NCBI RefSeq assembly: GCF_028595265.1
Contig: NZ_JAQQXP010000003.1
Span: forward strand, 186,001-250,000
Direction of reading: 5' to 3'
DNA from: Alteromonas gilva
GTDB lineage: Bacteria > Pseudomonadota > Gammaproteobacteria > Enterobacterales > Alteromonadaceae
Length of the DNA stretch: 64,000 bases
Made by a program: the position numbers and the translations under genes. Numbering within the stretch: position 1 is the first letter of the stretch; each line of letters begins with the position of its first letter. This document shows, in pieces, positions 1-9,102 of the stretch. Under the pieces are notes generated by a model. The model was not told the DNA's origin. It ran no database searches and worked only from the letters and a program-made list of their open reading frames with translations.

Positions 1-669
1 ATTTATCGGGGTGATGTATTGCGTGTTGGCGGCGGAGGTGGTGCCCGCGCGGTCATGCTGGATAACAATGATATTGAAATAGACATCTCGGTGGGGGGTG
101 CGTTTGCTGCCGATAGCGATGATGGCACCGTGCGCGAGGGCATGCCAGAACTGGATTATCTGTTTGAAATCGGCCCACAGCTGGTTTACCGCGTTAAAGA
201 CTATAACTTTGACGGTGGTGGTAATGCGCGCCTGAATTTCAGGCTACAGGCACGGGCGGTGTTTTCTACCGACTTTTCACGAATAGACGACAGGGGCTTT
301 GTGTTAGAACCGCAATTAGCCTACCAGCAGCGCGGAACGCTTTTTCCTGATACTGCCCTCAATGCTTCGTTCAGCGTGGTCTTTGCCAGCGAAAAACTGC
401 AAGACTACTTTTATCAGGTTGACGAGGCCTTTGTGACCCCAGACAGAGACTTATTTAACGCACAGGCGGGTTTTCTGGGCGCCGAGGCAAACCTGAGTAT
501 TGCTTTTCCAATCCGTAAAAACATACGCGGCTTTGTTGGCGGCACCATGCGGTTTCATGGCGGGGCTGCCAACGAGGAGAGTCCGTTGTTTGAAGACGAC
601 ATCACCTACAGTATCGGCGCCGGGTTTGTCTGGCGGCTCTATCAGAGTGAGCAAAGAGCAAGCTGGTAG
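1..669 (+). CDS. MipA/OmpV family outer-membrane protein, C-terminal part (cut by window edge)
   Basis: The frame is open from base 1, so the start lies left of the window; 222 residues are visible. The protein is a run of short amphipathic strands ending in aromatic residues (for example FVLEPQLAYQ and YSIGAGFVWRL), typical of a small outer-membrane beta barrel. Spacing and wording fit the MipA/OmpV family, whose members act as scaffolds for murein enzymes or as stress-induced barrels. The last strand is followed by a short polar tail (QSEQRASW) rather than ending on Phe. The exact role cannot be told from the fragment. Confidence 0.68.
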   Translation: MYRGDVLRVGGGGGARAVMLDNNDIEIDISVGGAFAADSDDGTVREGMPELDYLFEIGPQLVYRVKDYNFDGGGNARLNFRLQARAVFSTDFSRIDDRGFVLEPQLAYQQRGTLFPDTALNASFSVVFASEKLQDYFYQVDEAFVTPDRDLFNAQAGFLGAEANLSIAFPIRKNIRGFVGGTMRFHGGAANEESPLFEDDITYSIGAGFVWRLYQSEQRASW

Positions 670-844
670 CTTTTCAGGGTAACGGTTTGTCGTGCGTTTA
701 ACGTAATAAACCTGTAGTCATCAGGCAGTTTTTTAGTTATCTGTATTATTGTTACCTGTATAAAAGTGAGCCGTTGCAAACATGGCTGTCGGCGCTTCGT
801 TCGATGCTACAATAGCGAGAGTATCTTAACAGCGGTAAGTGTTT

Positions 845-2119
845 ATGAGTTTTTCGTCTTTTGGGTTTCATGCCCGTCTACTGGCAGTGCTGGATAGTCT
901 TGGCTACGCTGCGCCCACCCCCATCCAGCAAGCAGCCATCCCTGAGATTCTGGCAGGTCACGATGTGATGGCTGGGGCGCAAACAGGCACCGGTAAAACG
1001 GCCGCCTTTGCCTTGCCCCTGATCCAACGTTATCTCGAAGACCAGACCGAACATCACACCGACAACAACCCTGTCGAAAAAGCAATTCGCGTGCTGGTGC
1101 TCACCCCCACCCGTGAGCTGGCGCAACAGGTCCATCAAAGCTTTGTGAAATACGCTGAGGGCTCGGGCCTGAGGGCAGTAGTGGCTTATGGTGGCGCGAG
1201 CATTAACCCGCAGATTGATGCGCTAAATAGCGGATGCGATGTGTTGGTGGCAACGCCGGGACGCCTATTGGAACTGGTTTACAAAGAACTTATTGATGTA
1301 ACCACTATTGCAACACTGGTGCTTGATGAAGCGGATCGCATGCTGGATATGGGGTTTATTACCGACATCCGGCGAATATTAAAACAACTGCCGGAAAACC
1401 GCCAAACCCTGTTTTTCTCCGCCACCTTTAACGATGACATATACGCCCTGAGTAACACCATTTTGCGCCAGCCGAAGCTTATTGAGGTGGCGGCGCGCAA
1501 TGCACCGGCTAGTAAAATTGAACAACAGTGTTACGAAGTCGACAAGTCGCGTAAAGCTGCCTTAGTTGCTTACCTGATTGGTGCTAAAAACTGGCAACAG
1601 GTACTGATATTTACGCGCACCAAACAGGCGGTGGATGCGCTGGCCAAAGAACTGGAAAAAGACGGTATCACCACGGCGGCTGTGCATGGCGATAAATCAC
1701 AGGGCGCTCGTGAGCGTGGTCTTGAAGCGTTTAAAACCGGCAGCGTGAGAGCGCTGGTTGCCACCGATGTGGCCGCGCGGGGGCTGGATATTACGCAGCT
1801 CCAGTACGTGATTAATTTTGAGCTGCCCTACAATGCCGAGGATTACATTCATCGTATTGGCCGCACGGGGCGCGCGGGTCAGGCGGGCCTTGCCGTGTCA
1901 TTAGTATCGCGCAAAGAAAAATACCTGCTCGAAGACATCGAAAAACTCACCGGCGAGCCATTGTCGCTGCAGTGGATGCCGGGCTTTGAGCCAAATATGC
2001 TCGAAGATGGCGATGCAACCACGACAACGCGTAAACCATCCAAAAAGGCGTTACGGGCTAAAGCGCTGGGGCAGGAGGGGCAAAATAAGCCTAAAGCGGG
2101 TAAGCGACGCCGGCGTTAG
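845..2119 (+). CDS. rhlE: DEAD-box ATP-dependent RNA helicase, RhlE type
   Basis: Unwinds RNA duplexes in the cytoplasm, in ribosome assembly and RNA turnover. The 424 residues carry all core motifs in order: Q-motif (YAAPTPIQ, about residues 21-28), Walker A AQTGTGKT (45-52), PTRELAQQ, the DEAD box, SAT, and HRIGRTGR near residue 340. A basic tail ends in KRRRR, as in RhlE-type helicases, and probably binds RNA. A GTG at 839 lies in frame two codons earlier; the ATG at 845 is preferred because the family usually begins with a short MSFxxLGF-like stretch. It appears to be a single gene. Confidence 0.9.
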   Translation: MSFSSFGFHARLLAVLDSLGYAAPTPIQQAAIPEILAGHDVMAGAQTGTGKTAAFALPLIQRYLEDQTEHHTDNNPVEKAIRVLVLTPTRELAQQVHQSFVKYAEGSGLRAVVAYGGASINPQIDALNSGCDVLVATPGRLLELVYKELIDVTTIATLVLDEADRMLDMGFITDIRRILKQLPENRQTLFFSATFNDDIYALSNTILRQPKLIEVAARNAPASKIEQQCYEVDKSRKAALVAYLIGAKNWQQVLIFTRTKQAVDALAKELEKDGITTAAVHGDKSQGARERGLEAFKTGSVRALVATDVAARGLDITQLQYVINFELPYNAEDYIHRIGRTGRAGQAGLAVSLVSRKEKYLLEDIEKLTGEPLSLQWMPGFEPNMLEDGDATTTTRKPSKKALRAKALGQEGQNKPKAGKRRRR

Positions 2120-2676
2120 AGATGTGATAGTCCGCGGCACGCAGGTATAGGCCATGGAGTTATGCTAACTGAAGCATCACTGGCAGTTGCCACTGGCGCA
2201 AACTACTGTCTTTAGCCAGTTCAGTGGTCGGGTAATACTACATACTACCGTCAACGGCGCCCCTCAATGGCAAGGTATTAACAACCGACCCTGCAAAGCC
2301 AGTGGGTTTCGCATTGTCCAAACCCCTGGCATCACGCTTAAAGCAGTCAGTAATATCAGGGGGATTTAGGCCTGTCTGCGTTACGTGGTGCTGCCAAAGG
2401 GCAGGTTTACAGGAACCCGATGCTATGTGCAGACTAGAGTCTGAACCGGTTTACCAGTTGTTTCAGTGAACTTGCTTTTTCCAACATGGCCGCGAGGGTA
2501 TGGGATGTTGAAAGTTACGCATTTATAACAAGCATTCTAATCTGACTGCCTTTTTAGCATCTTAGGGTGTGAGTCCTACCCGAACGACGAATATATAAAA
2601 GCGTTAAACGTTAGGTAATATCTGAATGTTTTGGGGCAAATGCTCGCGAGGTACGCTGTCACGAGCATGATAGTTA
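2120..2676. other. 557-bp gene-poor stretch between rhlE and selO
   Basis: No convincing complete gene was found. The only coding trace is a possible chemoreceptor tail on the minus strand (entered separately). A 60-codon frame at 2187-2369 has no recognisable domain and no ribosome binding site. The stretch reads like decayed sequence between a rightward and a leftward gene. Confidence 0.5.
2434..2514 (-). pseudogene. possible 3' remnant of a methyl-accepting chemotaxis protein
   Basis: Read on the minus strand, about 26 codons end in LKQLVNRFRL followed by TAG. This resembles the end of many chemoreceptors (a helix, then L-V-x-x-F-R/K-L). An in-frame stop lies just upstream and nothing else of a receptor is visible. 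It would be a relic only; chance similarity over such a short stretch cannot be excluded. Confidence 0.28.
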
Positions 2677-4374
2677 CTAAGAAGAGCAGCTGTAATGCGA
2701 AACGCCACCCGCCCGCATATACTCATCAGGGCGCAATTGATAATACTTCTGTTCAATTGCTGCGGATTGTTCATCGTAAGGCCGGGTAAGCACCTGCTGT
2801 AGCTCATCAATCAGTGTCGTGTCACCGCTCGCCGCTTGCTGATACGCTGGCACAACTAACCACTCCCGCCAGGTGTACTTGGGGTTGACTCGTTTCATCT
2901 GCGCTGACACCTCACCGGGGTTTGCATGATTAAGTGCCTGGCTGCGCCAGGTTGCTAACCATTTATCCCAGTCGTTTGACAGCGAATCATCAACGGGCTT
3001 ATAAAAACTCTTACTAATACCGGACACACTATCAGGCAGCGAAGACAGTTCACGAAAGAACATGGTGTAATCCACCTCGGTGCGAGTCATTAGCTTAAAC
3101 AATGACGTCACGAGATCACTATCAAAGGCGGCTAGCCCAAGCTTTTTTGCCCACATGGCGTTAATTTGGGCATCAACGAGTTTTGGAAAATCGTTCAGCA
3201 CGGTTTCCAGTGCCTTTATTTGCCCGGTATTATCCGCTATGAGTGGGGCCAGTGCGCGGCAGAACATTTCAAAGTTTTTAAAGGCTGCGACAGGCTGATT
3301 AAAAAACGAAAAGTGCTGGCCGCCGCCTGTCCAGGGCTGAAACATCGGATCGAATTTCTCGCAAAACCCAAATGGGCCATAGTCCAGCGTGTAGCCACCC
3401 GCTGCGCAGTTATCACTGTTAAAATTCCCCTGGCAATACCCGACACGCAGCCAGTTGGCCATCAGCGACGTTAATCGCCGAGAAAAGGCATCGGCAAGTT
3501 GCAGGATCTGCTTATCAAAGGGTTGTGAGGGGGCAATTTCATTAGGATATTCGCGTTTAATCACATGCTGCACAAGCGCTTTAAGCTCTGACATGGCGTT
3601 GTCGTGTTGATGACTGCGAGCGCGCCGCGCAAACAGCTCCAGTTGCCCAACGCGCAGAAAAGACGGGGCAACACGGGTGGTAATCGCAACCGGATTCGTT
3701 ACCAGTATTTCAGGATTTTCAGACGTTGAACCTTCAAGGTACCACGGGCGTTCAACCGTATCGGTTTGCGACATGATTAAACTCAGAGAGCGGGATGTGC
3801 TGACCCCTAAGGCATGCATGTGCTCCTGGGCTAAAAACTCTCTGACACTCGAACGCAGCACTGCCCGTCCATCAGCGCCGCGGCAGTACGGCGTACGCCC
3901 ACCGCCTTTTAGTTGCATTTCCCATCGTTTGCCGTTGGCAACCAACTCCACAACCGACATGGCCCGACCATCACCATAACCGTTACCTGTCTGAAACGGA
4001 CACTGCTGAATATACTCGGTGCCGTAAATCGATAAGGCATAACCTGTGGCCCAGCCAGTCTTCTTCATGGGCTCAGGCACCTGCGTCATATCGCCGGAAA
4101 ATAAACGAACAAACTCATCGGTGTGCGCCAGCGCATCATCAAGTCCCAGCTCTTCGAACAGAGCTTTGCTGTGCGCCAAATACAAGGGGTCATTAAGCGG
4201 GGTGGGCTTCACCGGTACATAGTGACCCGAAAATACCTGCCTGGGATCATAATCGTCGCCGGACTCTGTGGACTGCGGATCAGGCGATAACGTATCAAGC
4301 AGGGAGTAATCGGTAAGTTTTGCAAAATCGACAAGACGGTTTATCTTGCCTGACTTGTTCAATGTGTCTGTCAT
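2677..4374 (-). CDS. selO: protein adenylyltransferase SelO (YdiU/UPF0061)
   Basis: Pseudokinase that moves AMP from ATP to Ser/Thr/Tyr of target proteins, linked to redox stress. Seen here: LKGGGRTPYCRGADGRAVLR (the glycine- and arginine-rich nucleotide site), a FNSDN...TLDYGPFGF segment matching the catalytic NTDN...DYGP signature, and a C-terminal CSS, the conserved Cys that forms a regulatory disulfide in the family. The protein is longer (565 residues) than the E. coli form of about 480. The frame opens at 4422, but the ATG at 4374 is preferred because the 16 residues before it are lysine-rich and the first ATG has its purine tract almost touching it. Neither start has a strong ribosome site. 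Confidence 0.9.
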   Translation of the reverse strand: MTDTLNKSGKINRLVDFAKLTDYSLLDTLSPDPQSTESGDDYDPRQVFSGHYVPVKPTPLNDPLYLAHSKALFEELGLDDALAHTDEFVRLFSGDMTQVPEPMKKTGWATGYALSIYGTEYIQQCPFQTGNGYGDGRAMSVVELVANGKRWEMQLKGGGRTPYCRGADGRAVLRSSVREFLAQEHMHALGVSTSRSLSLIMSQTDTVERPWYLEGSTSENPEILVTNPVAITTRVAPSFLRVGQLELFARRARSHQHDNAMSELKALVQHVIKREYPNEIAPSQPFDKQILQLADAFSRRLTSLMANWLRVGYCQGNFNSDNCAAGGYTLDYGPFGFCEKFDPMFQPWTGGGQHFSFFNQPVAAFKNFEMFCRALAPLIADNTGQIKALETVLNDFPKLVDAQINAMWAKKLGLAAFDSDLVTSLFKLMTRTEVDYTMFFRELSSLPDSVSGISKSFYKPVDDSLSNDWDKWLATWRSQALNHANPGEVSAQMKRVNPKYTWREWLVVPAYQQAASGDTTLIDELQQVLTRPYDEQSAAIEQKYYQLRPDEYMRAGGVSHYSCSS

Positions 4375-4755
4375 GGTTTTGGCTCTTTGTGCTTTGTATG
4401 CATTTATATCAACGCAATGCATTCTTCCTGAAACACATTATCGATTAACATTGGTATTTACCATCCTTCCACAGTGTGAAGCAAATTAACACTCCTAACG
4501 TCATGAGTTAGTTTATGAGCACTTGCTGTGCACGCCTATTACTATGCCTACTGCTTGTTTATACCAAAACCCAGCCCCGACGATGTGATTGCCATGTTTT
4601 TAAGGCTCGTCTGTAACGTTATTATTTCTTACAGGAAGGCCTTTGGGTTACATTCGACTTGTCTGTATTTTATACTGTAGTGACGCTGGACGCGGTTTTG
4701 ACTATGGGCAAATGATCCCGGCTAATTTTAATCATTTTGTGCAGTGGACTGGCCA
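4375..4755. other. intergenic stretch between divergent selO and the lipoprotein gene
   Basis: About 380 bases hold the promoters of two divergent genes. The only notable structure is a 30-bp motif at 4601-4630 that recurs at 5561-5590 (entered separately). No small gene with a ribosome site was found. Confidence 0.5.
4601..4630 (+). repeat. 30-bp direct repeat, copy 1, with TAACGTTA core
   Basis: Begins TAAGGCTCGTCTGTAACGTT. The same sequence recurs at 5561-5590 with 26 of 30 bases identical. It contains the perfect 8-bp palindrome TAACGTTA centred on CG, a form common in LacI-family operators. It lies upstream of the lipoprotein gene. Function is inferred only. Confidence 0.6.
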
Positions 4756-5379
4756 ATGATAGCTAATCAACAAATTCGTGTGTGGGTGTTGGCGCTAATA
4801 TTATTCGGGGCAGGGTGCAGCAGTATTGAACCTGAGACTGAAGTTGCCCCCATGGCGTTATTGCCAAACTGGGAACAGGTTTCAACCGCAGAATTAGTGG
4901 CGGATTGCCTTGATTTCGACAACCAGGATGAAAATGAGGCAGTTGCGTCGCTGGCTTGTTCCAATCAGGCCCTTGGTCGCGCAGATCTCACGCCGGAGCT
5001 GCGCACTCAGGCGCTTGAGCAATATAATCAGGCCAGCCGTTATTTAATTAGTCAGTACATTGAGAGTCAGGGCCGCTACCGCGGATTGATGCCTATTCGC
5101 ATAAAAATTAATAACCTTAATGTAAGCGACCTGCGTTTATTACCAATCCGACAATTCAATATCACCGGTGATATCGGCGTACTTGCTGCCGTTCCTGTAG
5201 CCAATTCAGCGCCTGCCAGCGGCGCTTCCCGGGCCGATAACATTATCGTTTTTGTATTTGAGCAGGTGGATATTGTGAATCATTTGCTCGAGGCTCAGTT
5301 TTCTGCTTTGGAAATGGATAAGAATTTGATTCGCGAAATTGGCGATAATCCTTACCGGTTACGCCAATTGAAACCCTGA
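4756..5379 (+). CDS. small putative lipoprotein of unknown function
   Basis: 207 residues starting at ATG 4756 (a GTG at 4744 is also in frame). The N-terminus is a classic export signal: short polar start, hydrophobic ALILFGAG, then Cys followed by SS, which suggests signal peptidase II processing. The lipobox is imperfect because Gly sits at -3. The mature part has a helical, Glu/Gln-rich middle and a C-terminal region with alternating strands. No family was recognised. Two copies of the 30-bp repeat flank the gene. It precedes the PL11 lyase, but the 432-bp gap makes a shared transcript unlikely. Confidence 0.75.
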   Translation: MIANQQIRVWVLALILFGAGCSSIEPETEVAPMALLPNWEQVSTAELVADCLDFDNQDENEAVASLACSNQALGRADLTPELRTQALEQYNQASRYLISQYIESQGRYRGLMPIRIKINNLNVSDLRLLPIRQFNITGDIGVLAAVPVANSAPASGASRADNIIVFVFEQVDIVNHLLEAQFSALEMDKNLIREIGDNPYRLRQLKP

Positions 5380-5811
5380 AATTTATGCTTGCCCGCCCTC
5401 ATACCACGGTCAGTATCTCGCCTGTTTGTAGAATTTTAACTTTCTGATTTCACGTCGAAATTATCAGTGTTGATGTCGTCTTCCCGGCGATGTTACTACC
5501 AAGCTTCTGCAAAACACGAGTCGGGTAAACCTTATAGCAAACCTTCAGTGAAAGTGTCGTTAAGGCTCGTCAGTAACGTTAATACTTCTCATCATCTTAG
5601 CGCGACATACTGACGCTTATTGATGTTTTTTTATTGTAAATGTTCAGTTATGAAATTGTTTTTAAATTGTTCAATCATGTTGCTGCAAAATGCGTCACCG
5701 TGACACATACTTGTCGCCAACATCGCAGCAGTGAGATGCGGTAATGCCTTTTCTGAGAAAACGGTGTTATCGGCATTTTGCTGTGGATAATGGCAAACAG
5801 GAGACAAAAGT
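5380..5811. other. 432-bp upstream region of the PL11 lyase gene
   Basis: Holds copy 2 of the 30-bp repeat at 5561-5590, an AT-rich stretch at 5600-5670 that could hold a promoter, and a good ribosome site (AGGAGA, 5800-5805) just ahead of the ATG at 5812. No coding sequence was recognised. Confidence 0.5.
5561..5590 (+). repeat. 30-bp direct repeat, copy 2, with TAACGTTA core
   Basis: Begins TAAGGCTCGTCAGTAACGTT. Matches 4601-4630 at 26 of 30 positions and keeps the TAACGTTA palindrome intact. It lies about 230 bases upstream of the PL11 lyase start, a position open to a regulatory role. Confidence 0.6.
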
Positions 5812-8538
5812 ATGTCGATAGGACACAGGGTAAAACGTGGCACGTTGCCGCTGTCGCAAACCGCATTGCTACTGGGCACGTTATTACTTGCCCAGGGCTG
5901 TGAGCGCGACGTTGAAGCGCTCGACAGAGGGCTGGTAGCCCAAACAACCAATGAAGGGGTAACCCTGAGCTGGCGGTTACTGGGAAATGATCATCAGCAT
6001 GTACGCTTTAATGTATTTAAAAATGGCCGGCAAATTAATGGCGCAGCATTGCAGGATGCCACCTTCTTTACCGATCCGGATGGCAGCCAGGACGACAGTT
6101 ATTATGTTGAGGCTGTGGTAGGTAATAAAACCTATAATCAATCGCGTACGGTAGCGCCCTGGCAGCAGCCTTACCTATCGATCCCGCTAATCAAACCCCG
6201 TGACGGCTTTATTGAAGGTAACCGGTTTAGCTATGTGGCAAACGATGGCAGCGCTGCCGATTTGGATGGCGATGGCCGCTACGAAGTGTTAGTGCAATGG
6301 GAACCGACTAACTCCAAGGATAACTCGCAGTCTGGCGCCACGGGCGATGTATTGCTCGATGCCTATACCCTTGAAGGGCAGCGCCTATGGCGAATTAATC
6401 TTGGCCCTAATATTCGTGCCGGCGCGCACTATACCCAGTTTATAGCCTACGACTTTGACGGCGACGGCCGCGCAGAAGTGGCAATGAAAACGGCCGATGG
6501 CAGTATGGATGGACAGGGTAATATCATTGGTGACGCTGACGCCGTGTATCGCAATAGCGCTGGTTATGTGCTGAGTGGCCCGGAATATTTAACCATGTTC
6601 GACGGCTTAACCGGTAAAGCACTCGATACCATTGATTATGTGCCACAACGCGGTACGGTAACCGACTGGGGTGATGGCTACGGAAACCGGGTCGATCGCT
6701 TTTTGGCCGGCGCCGGTTATTTTGATGGTAAAACACCATCACTGGTAATGGCGAGAGGTTATTACACCCGTGCCGTGGTGGCCGCATTTGATTTTAACCA
6801 CGGTAAGTTTAAAGAGCGTTGGGTATTTGACTCTGATAATGGCGGTGCCGATGGCGCTGTGTTTGGGCAGGGCGCGCACAGCTTGCATGTGGCAGATGTT
6901 GATGGCGATGGTAAAGACGAAATTGTCTATGGCGCCGCCACCATCGACGATAACGGCCATGCGCTGTACTCCACTAACCTTTGTCACGGCGATGCCGTGC
7001 ACGTTGGCGATTTAGATCCCGAGCGTGACGGTTTAGAGGTCTTCATGGTACACGAATCGCCGGGTTGTTACGCTAATGCCGAGCAAGGTTACGACTACGG
7101 TTTTGAAATGCATGATGCCGCTACCGGCGAAATTTTGTGGGGCCGTTCGGGCGAGGGGCGCGATGTTGGGCGCGGTGTAAGTGCCAATATTGACCCACGT
7201 TACCCGGGCAACGAAAACTGGTCATCCCGTGGCGGCATGGTATCGGCCGCCGGTGAGGATATTACCAACAGTAAACCGCGTTCGATGAACTTTGCGGTGT
7301 ATTGGGACGGCGATCTGTTACGCGAGTTACTCGATCACACCCGTATTACCAAATGGGATTACATTAATGAGGAAGAAAACCTGATCATCGATACCGCCAG
7401 TTTGGGTGCGGTGTCTAACAATGGTACTAAAGGCAATGCGGTATTGTCGGCCGATATACTGGGTGATTGGCGCGAAGAAGTGATTTGGGCTAACACTGAC
7501 AGCACTGAACTGATGGTATTTAGCTCAACCCATTCCACCGAAGTACGCATACCCACGCTGATGCACGACCGTCAGTACCGCCTGGCCATTGCCTGGCAGA
7601 ACGTCGGCTATAACCAGCCGCCACATCCGAGCTTTTATATTGGTGAAGAAACATCCGTACCGGCCTCGCTGCAGGTAAAAGCCATTAAACCGAGTCCGCT
7701 TAATACACTGGTGGCCAGAGGTTACGACGACTACATTGGTTTAACCGTGTATTCGGACGCAAAGCACAATACTGGCGACATTGATATCTACCGTAATACC
7801 GAGGATAGCTATGCCGGTGCGGTATTTTTAGCGGCGTTAAGCGAGGGGCAGACCCGCTTTGACGATACCACCGCCGAGCCGGATACCCGTTATTTTTATT
7901 GGGCCAGTGTAGACAATAAAAAGAAGGATGATGTATTACTCGCGGCCAATGCGAAGCGCACCGGAAACGATGAGCCGTTTTATGACATTTACCTAAGCAG
8001 TGAAACTGGCGCAGCAACACTAAGCTGGTTTACCGATAATATTGAACTGTCGCAAATCGATATTTATCGCCAGCGCGCAGATAGCGAATCAGTGCCCGCT
8101 GATTTTACTACCGCAGAGCTGGCCGATAGCGTGAACATTAGTCAAACCAACTGGACAGACACCAGCGCACAGCCCGGTGAAGGCTATTATTACTGGATAG
8201 TGTTTACCGATACCGAGGGCAGAGAATATGGTTCCGATGTGTACTGGAACCTGTATTTGTTACCGACCACCAATTTAACCACCCGGTTTGAAAATGGCGC
8301 GGTAACTATCGATTGGAATTTGCAGTACTTCCCGGAGATCCGAGGTATTCAGTTTTATCGTAATACCCGCAATCAATTAAGTGGAAGAGAGCGCATTAGT
8401 ACCAGCGTACCGACCAGTGGTTCGTTTAGCGACGGCACTGTCGCAAGCGGCGTTACGTACTGGTACATGTTTAAAATTACGCTGGCAGATGGCAGCACTT
8501 ATAACACTAACCCGGAAGGCCAGATCAGCATACCGTAA
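5812..8538 (+). CDS. rhamnogalacturonan lyase, polysaccharide lyase family 11, lipoprotein
   Basis: Cleaves the rhamnose-galacturonate backbone of pectin by beta-elimination, presumably at the cell surface. The signal LLLGTLLLAQGC suggests a lipid anchor at Cys30. An N-terminal beta module is followed by the PL11 propeller (about residues 110-630) with repeated calcium loops DLDGDGRYE, DFDGDGRAE and DVDGDGKDE. At 908 residues it is about 300 longer than the usual catalytic unit; the extra C-terminal part holds three similar fibronectin-III-like modules, each with the pattern DIYR/FYRN...YYYW/YWYM. A strong terminator follows. No other pectin genes are adjacent, so this is a lone degradation gene. 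Confidence 0.9.
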   Translation: MSIGHRVKRGTLPLSQTALLLGTLLLAQGCERDVEALDRGLVAQTTNEGVTLSWRLLGNDHQHVRFNVFKNGRQINGAALQDATFFTDPDGSQDDSYYVEAVVGNKTYNQSRTVAPWQQPYLSIPLIKPRDGFIEGNRFSYVANDGSAADLDGDGRYEVLVQWEPTNSKDNSQSGATGDVLLDAYTLEGQRLWRINLGPNIRAGAHYTQFIAYDFDGDGRAEVAMKTADGSMDGQGNIIGDADAVYRNSAGYVLSGPEYLTMFDGLTGKALDTIDYVPQRGTVTDWGDGYGNRVDRFLAGAGYFDGKTPSLVMARGYYTRAVVAAFDFNHGKFKERWVFDSDNGGADGAVFGQGAHSLHVADVDGDGKDEIVYGAATIDDNGHALYSTNLCHGDAVHVGDLDPERDGLEVFMVHESPGCYANAEQGYDYGFEMHDAATGEILWGRSGEGRDVGRGVSANIDPRYPGNENWSSRGGMVSAAGEDITNSKPRSMNFAVYWDGDLLRELLDHTRITKWDYINEEENLIIDTASLGAVSNNGTKGNAVLSADILGDWREEVIWANTDSTELMVFSSTHSTEVRIPTLMHDRQYRLAIAWQNVGYNQPPHPSFYIGEETSVPASLQVKAIKPSPLNTLVARGYDDYIGLTVYSDAKHNTGDIDIYRNTEDSYAGAVFLAALSEGQTRFDDTTAEPDTRYFYWASVDNKKKDDVLLAANAKRTGNDEPFYDIYLSSETGAATLSWFTDNIELSQIDIYRQRADSESVPADFTTAELADSVNISQTNWTDTSAQPGEGYYYWIVFTDTEGREYGSDVYWNLYLLPTTNLTTRFENGAVTIDWNLQYFPEIRGIQFYRNTRNQLSGRERISTSVPTSGSFSDGTVASGVTYWYMFKITLADGSTYNTNPEGQISIP

Positions 8539-8565
8539 GGCACCTTAATACCACTGAAAACATCG

Positions 8566-8592
8566 AAAGCGGGCAGTCGCCCGCTTTTTTTT
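8566..8592 (+). terminator. rho-independent terminator after the PL11 lyase
   Basis: Nine-base stem AAAGCGGGC/GCCCGCTTT with a 4-base loop, followed by a run of T. It lies 28 bases after the lyase stop. Confidence 0.9.
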
Positions 8593-8690
8593 GCTAAATA
8601 AATGGTGGGTTCGTCGATAACGGTTGCCTGGTCGGCGCAGCCCGTCACCGCTTCAAAAACATTTTTGCTGCTACAGAGAGTATTTCAGGC

Positions 8691-8812
8691 ACAAAAAAAC
8701 CGACTCAAGGGTCGGTTTATTGTTTTGTAAAGACTAAGCAAATGGTACCAGAGGCCGGACTTGACTGCGCCGGTCACCGGACGGCACGCCCGCGAAGGCA
8801 ACGGATTTTGAA
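8691..8812 (-). repeat. tRNA-Leu 3'-half relic with duplicated terminator (attachment-site copy 1)
   Basis: Bases 8691-8764 match 21403-21476 (terminator, spacer and tRNA 3' end) at 72 of 74 positions. The match to the tRNA resumes after about 15 extra bases in the T-arm and runs to the anticodon loop, where it stops at 8812. The relic lacks the whole 5' half, so it cannot make a tRNA. Such a partial copy is what a tyrosine recombinase crossing over in the anticodon loop leaves at the far end of an integrated element. It marks the left limit of the island. Confidence 0.85.
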
Positions 8813-9102
8813 AAGAGTGCGCTTAAATTAATGGTTAAAAATCAATAATTTAAAAATAGATAAAAGACACTTTGCAAATTCTTTGCATACTAAGTGCTAC
8901 TTAGATAATAGATGTAGAATCAGCAGATCTGCTTGCTTTCTAGAAACCTAAACGTGGCTGCATTGTTAATTCTCCCAAATTACGGCACATTGTCTCTTAA
9001 TAAGAGAACGACGAGGTCATGCGGATAAGCTTTTGCAAACTTTTACACTGAAAATGGAATTGATAGCGTTCTGCTAACTGGGATATGTTTCAACTTATTG
9101 CA
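8813..9102. other. island left arm with paired TTTGCA repeats
   Basis: About 290 bases between the relic and the PepSY gene. The only clear structure is CTTTGCAAATTCTTTGCA at 8870-8887, also present at the same distance from the second relic (17429-17446). It could be an integrase arm-binding site. No gene was seen. Confidence 0.5.

Noticed and set aside
2187..2369. 60-codon rightward frame after rhlE
   Set aside because: No ribosome site, no recognisable family and odd composition; it lies in a decayed stretch.
8743..8812. Second tRNA-Leu gene
   Set aside because: Only the 3' half is present and the T-arm has 15 extra bases; no 5' acceptor strand or D-arm follows.
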